This document shows, piece by piece, positions 5,517-9,070 of a stretch of DNA of 9,070 bases. Numbering within the stretch: position 1 is the stretch's first letter; each line of letters starts with the position of its first letter. The notes beneath the pieces were generated by a model. It was not told where the DNA came from and made no database searches. It saw only the letters and a list, made by a program, of their open reading frames with translations. A program made the position numbers and the translations under genes. The stretch is from Cyanobacteriota bacterium. GTDB lineage: Bacteria > Cyanobacteriota > Cyanobacteriia > Leptolyngbyales > Leptolyngbyaceae. The stretch is taken from positions 1 through 9,070 of the forward strand of contig JAIXVO010000287.1 of assembly GCA_027482985.1 (NCBI GenBank), given 5' to 3'.

Positions 5517-6102
5517 AGACTTCCAGTAACGGGCCGTGGGTATCGAACTTGACGATGGTGACGGAGGCGGTGAGGACGGCGATGCGATCGCGGTAACGGC
5601 CTAAATCGATGCCCAATAAGCTGCACAACAGAATGCGAATTGTGGCTTTGTGGGAGACGACTAACACATTGCCATCCGGGTGGTTTTGCTCAATTTCGGC
5701 AATGACGAGGGCGGCGCGACTGGCTAACTGCACCGAGGTTTCGCCGCCCGTGGGAGGATTCCAGGCGGGTTCGGCGAGCCAGCGAATGTAGTCTTCCTCA
5801 TACTGGGCGCGGACTTCAGCCGGACTCAAGCCTTCCCATTTGCCGTAGGACAACTCTCGCAAGCCATCCCGCAGTTGCATTGCCTGCCCGATCGCCGTAC
5901 AAATTGGTTGTGCCGTCGCGATCGTCCGTTTCATCGGACTGACGTACACGGCTGCCCAGGGCAACGCCGCATAACTGTCGGCAAACGCTTGCGCCATCAC
6001 CTCGCCAGCCGGGGTCAGGTCGATATCGAGATCACCACAATAGCCACCCGCCTGACTATAGGTGGTTTCGCCATGGCGCAAAAAATAGAGTTTTAGACTC
6101 AT
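5464..6102 (-). CDS. Histidine phosphatase superfamily protein, probable metal-independent phosphoserine phosphatase
   Basis: This 212-aa enzyme is of the cofactor-dependent phosphoglycerate mutase-like fold. The catalytic set is complete: R9-H10-G11 in FLRHGETT, where H10 is the phosphohistidine nucleophile, R59 in SPMKRTIATAQP, E83 in LRELSYGKWEG, and H151 in VVSHKATIRI. The SHKATIR form and the whole-protein pattern resemble cyanobacterial proteins such as Synechocystis Slr1124, which to my knowledge acts as a phosphoserine phosphatase in the glycerate-derived serine pathway. That assignment is from memory; a sugar-phosphate phosphatase is the alternative. The ATG at 6102 follows AAGGAG (6111-6116) by 8 nt. 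The gene lies 61 bp downstream of glgP, across a strong hairpin. Its last codons are duplicated at 4517-4570. Confidence 0.88.
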   Translation of the reverse strand: MSLKLYFLRHGETTYSQAGGYCGDLDIDLTPAGEVMAQAFADSYAALPWAAVYVSPMKRTIATAQPICTAIGQAMQLRDGLRELSYGKWEGLSPAEVRAQYEEDYIRWLAEPAWNPPTGGETSVQLASRAALVIAEIEQNHPDGNVLVVSHKATIRILLCSLLGIDLGRYRDRIAVLTASVTIVKFDTHGPLLEVLGDRYHIPKEIRDRAGT

Positions 6103-6120
6103 TGCATGAACTCCTTAAAC

Positions 6121-6155
6121 AAAAACCTCCGAGTCTGGTGAGGCTCGGAGGTTTT
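6121..6155 (-). terminator. Strong hairpin terminator after glgP, directly before the phosphatase gene
   Basis: Arms 6122-6133 and 6144-6155 form a perfect 12-bp stem (CCTCCGAG core flanked by A/T pairs) with a 10-nt loop. In the glgP direction it is followed by TTTTTGTTT. It lies 8 nt after the glgP stop codon. The far side of the tract runs straight into the ribosome binding site of the phosphatase gene (6111-6116), so the same hairpin could also act as an intercistronic stabiliser or attenuator. Confidence 0.85.
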
Positions 6156-6163
6156 GAGAACGA

Positions 6164-8713
6164 TTACACTTTGGCGAGTTCAGAGACAACCTTGTCGGGG
6201 TGCGCCTGAACGTATTCCTTCAAGTCGATGGGCACTGATTGCACGTGCCAAATGTCCTTGCAGTAGTCGCGAATCGAGCGATCGCTGGAGAATTTGCCCA
6301 TGCGTGCCGTATTCAAAATCGACATCCGTGTCCAGCGTTCCGTATCCTTGTAAGCCAGACTCACCTGATCCTGACAATCGACGTAGGAACGGTAATCGGC
6401 GAACAACAAGTAGGGATCGCTGTAGAGCAAATTATCAATCAGCGGGCGGAACAGTTCGGTATCGCCGTGGGAGAAGAACCCGGACGAGATGCGATCGATG
6501 ACCAGTTTCAGTTCGGGATCGTTCTCATAATAGCCACGGGGATCATAGCCTGCCGCTTTTTGGGCATAGACTTCATCCGCAGTTAAGCCGAATAAGAAGA
6601 AGTTTTCGGCTCCGACTTCTTCCAGGATTTCCACGTTCGCGCCATCGAGAGTGCCGATAGTCAAGGCTCCATTCATGGCGAACTTCATGTTGCCCGTCCC
6701 GGACGCTTCTTTGCCAGCCGTGGAAATTTGTTCCGATAAATCCGCTGCCGGATACACCCGTTGGGCAAATTTCACGTTGTAGTCTTTCATAAACAAGACT
6801 TTCAACTGCCCCCGGACATCGGGATCGCGGTTGACGACTTCGGCGATCGAGTTAATCAACTTGATGATCAATTTCGCCATGTAATAGCCCGGTGCTGCCT
6901 TGCCACCAAACAAGAAGGTGCGGGGGGTAATATCCGCATTGGGATTGGCTTTGATCCGGTTATAGAGCGTCACAATATGCAGCGCATTCAAATGTTGCCG
7001 CTTGTATTCATGAATCCGTTTGGATTGAATATCAAACAACGAGAGCGGGTCAATGTCTAACCCATACAGATGTTTGATGTGATTGGCTAAGTCCTGTTTA
7101 ATCGCTTGCTTAATCTGGCGAAACTCAGTGCGGAAGCCAGTATCATCCACATAGTTTTCCAGTTGCCGCAGGTGATCCAAATTTTTCACCCAGTCATGTC
7201 CAATCCGATTGCTAATCAAATTGCATAGACGCGGATTACTCAGCACCATAAAGCGTCGAGGCGTAACGCCATTCGTGACATTTCTGAACTTCTCCGGATA
7301 CATCTCGGCGAAGTCCTGTAACACATCCCGCTTGAGTAATTCCGTATGCAGGGCGGCAACACCATTGATGGCAGAACTCCCCACACAAGCCAGATGCGCC
7401 ATGCGGACATACCGTTCGCCACTTTCATCAATCAACGAGAGGCGACGAATCCGATCCATGTCATCGGGATATTTAATCCGGATGTCATCCAGGAAGCGTT
7501 TGTTGATTTCAAAAATGATTTCCAGATGACGCGGCAATAAGTTCCCAAATAAGTCCAAAGGCCAGCGTTCCAGGGCTTCAGGCAACAGGGTGTGGTTGGT
7601 GTATGCAAAGGTGCTGGTGGTGATGTGCCAGGCATGATCCCATTCCATGCCATGTTCATCCATCAGCAAGCGCATCAGTTCAGCCACGGCGATCGAGGGG
7701 TGCGTATCGTTAAGCTGAATCGTGAACTTCTCATGGAAGCGATCGCTGGGTACGTTCTGCTGTTCCATAATCCGGAACATATCTTGCAGGGAACAGGACA
7801 CAAAGAAGAATTGCTGTTCCAACCGCAGAATTTTCCCCTGTGTCATGTTGTCGTTGGGATACAACACCTTCGAGATGGTTTCCGATTCCATCTTCTTGAA
7901 CACGGCACCGGAATAATCCCCTGAGTTGAAGGCATCAAAGTTGAAGGATTCCGTCGCTTCTGCCGCCCACAGCCGCAGGGTGTTGCAGGAGTTGACCTGA
8001 TAGCCCAGGATTGGCGTATCGTGGGGGATGCCGCGCACCACTTTGGTAGGCACCCAGCGATTGCGTAAGTGTCCATGTTCATCGGTGAAGGTTTCAGTGT
8101 GACCGCCAAATTTCACTTCGACTTCCCATTCCGGTCGCACCACTTCCCAGGGATTGCCATTTCGGAGCCATTTGTCGGTGATTTCGACTTGCCAGCCATC
8201 CCGGATGTCTTGGTCGAAGATGCCGAATTCGTAGCGAATCCCGTAGCCGATGGACGGGAGTTCCAGGGTCGCCATGGAGTCGAGATAGCAAGCTGCCAAC
8301 CGACCTAAGCCGCCATTACCTAAACCGGGTTCTTCTTCTTGCTCCAACAGTTCATCCAGGTTGAAGCCGAGTTCCGCCATCGCCTGTTTCACCGTGTCAA
8401 AAATGCCCAGGTTGATCAGGTTATTGCCCAGGTGGGGACCCATCAGAAATTCGGCAGATAGGTAGCACACAGTCCGGGAGGCATGATTGCCGTAAGTTTC
8501 AGCCGTGTTGAGCCAGCGCCGAAACAGCCGATCGCGCACCGTATACGCCAGTGCCATGTAGTAATCCTGCATGGAGGCGATCGCCGGGAATTTGCCCTGA
8601 ATATAAAACAAGTTATCTAAGAACGCTCGTTTTAAGGTTTCAATATCTAATCCGGTGCGATCGTCCTCAACCCGCACAGTTGGGCAACCAGGAGGAATTT
8701 GATCAGCTTGCAT
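6164..8713 (-). CDS. glgP: Glycogen/alpha-glucan phosphorylase
   Basis: This full-length 849-aa GT35 enzyme releases glucose-1-phosphate from the non-reducing ends of glycogen using phosphate and pyridoxal phosphate, in the cytoplasm. Family motifs are all present and in order: YLSAEFLMGPHLGNNL (84-99), GLGNGGLGR (130-138), NDTHPSIAVAELMR, YTNHTLLPEALERWP, RIHEYKRQ and the PLP-binding block EASGTGNMKFAMNGA, with the Schiff-base lysine at about 677. The conserved C-terminal YRSYVDCQDQV and SSDRSI blocks are intact. The N-terminus lacks the phosphorylated serine region of muscle phosphorylase, as in bacterial enzymes. The ATG at 8713 gives the expected N-terminus; no strong Shine-Dalgarno sequence is visible before it. 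It lies between a phosphoketolase gene (110 bp upstream) and a phosphatase gene, all on the same strand. Confidence 0.98.
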   Translation of the reverse strand: MQADQIPPGCPTVRVEDDRTGLDIETLKRAFLDNLFYIQGKFPAIASMQDYYMALAYTVRDRLFRRWLNTAETYGNHASRTVCYLSAEFLMGPHLGNNLINLGIFDTVKQAMAELGFNLDELLEQEEEPGLGNGGLGRLAACYLDSMATLELPSIGYGIRYEFGIFDQDIRDGWQVEITDKWLRNGNPWEVVRPEWEVEVKFGGHTETFTDEHGHLRNRWVPTKVVRGIPHDTPILGYQVNSCNTLRLWAAEATESFNFDAFNSGDYSGAVFKKMESETISKVLYPNDNMTQGKILRLEQQFFFVSCSLQDMFRIMEQQNVPSDRFHEKFTIQLNDTHPSIAVAELMRLLMDEHGMEWDHAWHITTSTFAYTNHTLLPEALERWPLDLFGNLLPRHLEIIFEINKRFLDDIRIKYPDDMDRIRRLSLIDESGERYVRMAHLACVGSSAINGVAALHTELLKRDVLQDFAEMYPEKFRNVTNGVTPRRFMVLSNPRLCNLISNRIGHDWVKNLDHLRQLENYVDDTGFRTEFRQIKQAIKQDLANHIKHLYGLDIDPLSLFDIQSKRIHEYKRQHLNALHIVTLYNRIKANPNADITPRTFLFGGKAAPGYYMAKLIIKLINSIAEVVNRDPDVRGQLKVLFMKDYNVKFAQRVYPAADLSEQISTAGKEASGTGNMKFAMNGALTIGTLDGANVEILEEVGAENFFLFGLTADEVYAQKAAGYDPRGYYENDPELKLVIDRISSGFFSHGDTELFRPLIDNLLYSDPYLLFADYRSYVDCQDQVSLAYKDTERWTRMSILNTARMGKFSSDRSIRDYCKDIWHVQSVPIDLKEYVQAHPDKVVSELAKV

Positions 8714-8823
8714 AGGGGTGTTTGTCCTTAATCCTAAACATCGAAATTTGTGAGTTCACCGCCAATGGGTGAAGCAAGCACCAGGGGTACTTCCCAGTGC
8801 TTGCCCAATCACACATGAATTGG
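8714..8823 (-). promoter_or_regulatory. Intergenic region between phosphoketolase and glgP with two stem-loops
   Basis: In the minus direction, an 8-bp hairpin (8797-8804 with 8774-8781, GCAAGCAC/GTGCTTGC, with possible inner G-C pairs) starts 20 nt after the phosphoketolase stop. A second, 6-bp hairpin (8768-8773 with 8755-8760, TTCACC/GGTGAA) follows immediately. Neither has a T-run, so termination is uncertain. A weak promoter match for glgP (GTGAAC, 17 bp, TAGGAT) lies between these and the start codon. Co-transcription with phosphoketolase is possible. Confidence 0.45.
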
Positions 8824-9070
8824 CTAATAGGGCCACTTCCAATTGACAACCTCAGGCTTATCAATACCATGCTCGTAGGCATACTGCCGACAGGCAATTT
8901 GTTCATCCTTCAGCATTTCCTTGACATGGGCACCTGCAACTTTGAGCTTGGGGACTCGGTCAATCACATCGATCGCTAAACTATAGCGATCGATTTCATT
9001 TTGGATCGCCAGTTCCATCGGTGTATTAATGTTGCCCTTCTCCTTATACCCCCGAACGTGCATATTGTTG
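8824..9070 (-). CDS. xfp: Phosphoketolase (xylulose-5-P/fructose-6-P), C-terminal 81 residues
   Basis: The gene enters from the right edge and ends with TAG at 8824-8826. The visible C-terminus contains HVRGYKEKGNINTPMELAIQ, then DRYSLAIDVIDRVPKL, AGAHVKEMLKDEQIACRQYA and the ending PEVVNWKWPY, all characteristic of the phosphoketolase C-terminal domain. The methionine at 9063 is internal, since codons for NN precede it in frame. The enzyme is thiamine-diphosphate dependent and makes acetyl phosphate plus glyceraldehyde-3-P or erythrose-4-P from pentose and hexose phosphates. The thiamine-binding and catalytic regions lie outside the window. Its closeness to glgP links glycogen breakdown with the phosphoketolase bypass. 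Confidence 0.95.
   Translation of the reverse strand, partial: NNMHVRGYKEKGNINTPMELAIQNEIDRYSLAIDVIDRVPKLKVAGAHVKEMLKDEQIACRQYAYEHGIDKPEVVNWKWPY

Larger units (their letters stand above)
859..8584. repeat. Dispersed HIP1 octamers (GCGATCGC)
   Basis: I find copies starting at 859, 1111, 1544, 3034, 3120, 3173, 3211, 3427, 3740, 4286, 4319, 4385, 4559, 5267, 5506, 5584, 6278, 7739 and 8577. Thirteen of the 19 lie between 3.0 and 5.6 kb, in the accessory patch and its edges; glgP holds three. HIP1 is a hallmark of many cyanobacterial genomes, so this supports the taxonomic call. Confidence 0.9.

Noticed and set aside
4286..5591. Clustered GCGATCGC motifs read as a CRISPR-like or iteron array
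   Set aside because: Spacing is irregular and the unit is only the HIP1 octamer, which is dispersed through cyanobacterial genomes.
6154..8308. Plus-strand frames opposite glgP (for example 6239-6586, 6761-7060, 7592-7924)
   Set aside because: Antisense shadows of a fully conserved 849-residue enzyme.
8749..8760. TGTGA-GT-TCACC upstream of glgP as a CRP binding site
   Set aside because: The half-sites are only 2 bp apart, instead of 6, and part of the match belongs to the 8755-8773 stem-loop.

Overview
The window looks like cyanobacterial chromosome. The HIP1 octamer GCGATCGC occurs at least 19 times in about 9 kb, a density typical of cyanobacteria. The recognisable proteins (a cyanobacterial-type Crp/Fnr regulator, a Uma2 endonuclease, a DUF4351 remnant, glucan phosphorylase and phosphoketolase) also fit a filamentous or Leptolyngbya-like cyanobacterium. 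Species cannot be named from the sequence alone.

Layout, left to right. (1) 1-2090, minus strand: one uninterrupted reading frame opening with GTG at 2090 and running off the left edge. It encodes at least 696 residues of a helical N-terminal region followed by a very long proline-rich, acidic, probably disordered region. (2) 2091-2390: a 300-bp divergent intergenic region with a plausible promoter for the next gene. (3) 2391-3092, plus strand: a CRP-like transcription factor. (4) 3145-3699, minus strand: a Uma2-family nuclease. (5) 3700-4609: a scrapyard holding a decayed 49-bp copy of the CRP gene's helix-turn-helix region, a broken Rpn/DUF4351-type gene interrupted by a 59-bp element with perfect 10-bp inverted ends, and the first copy of a 254-bp direct repeat that carries the duplicated 3' end of a downstream gene. 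(6) 4610-5265, plus strand: two translationally coupled genes, a 91-aa protein of unknown function and a retropepsin-like (clan AA) aspartic protease. (7) 5264-5516: the second copy of the direct repeat, which includes the real 3' end of the next gene. (8) 5464-6102, minus strand: a histidine-phosphatase-superfamily enzyme, probably of the cyanobacterial phosphoserine phosphatase type. (9) 6164-8713, minus strand: full-length glycogen/alpha-glucan phosphorylase with a strong hairpin terminator. (10) 8824-9070, minus strand: the C-terminus of phosphoketolase, cut by the right edge.

The right half is central carbon metabolism. Phosphoketolase splits xylulose-5-P or fructose-6-P, GlgP releases glucose-1-P from glycogen, and the phosphatase plausibly feeds serine synthesis from 3-phosphoglycerate. 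All three lie on one strand and could be partly co-transcribed. The middle (about 3.1-5.5 kb) is an accessory, rearranged patch. Its most interesting feature is the two-gene protease module bracketed by 95%-class (3' half) direct repeats, which suggests that it was gained by duplication or recombination and could be lost again as a roughly 948-bp unit. I see no CRISPR array, tRNA or rRNA.
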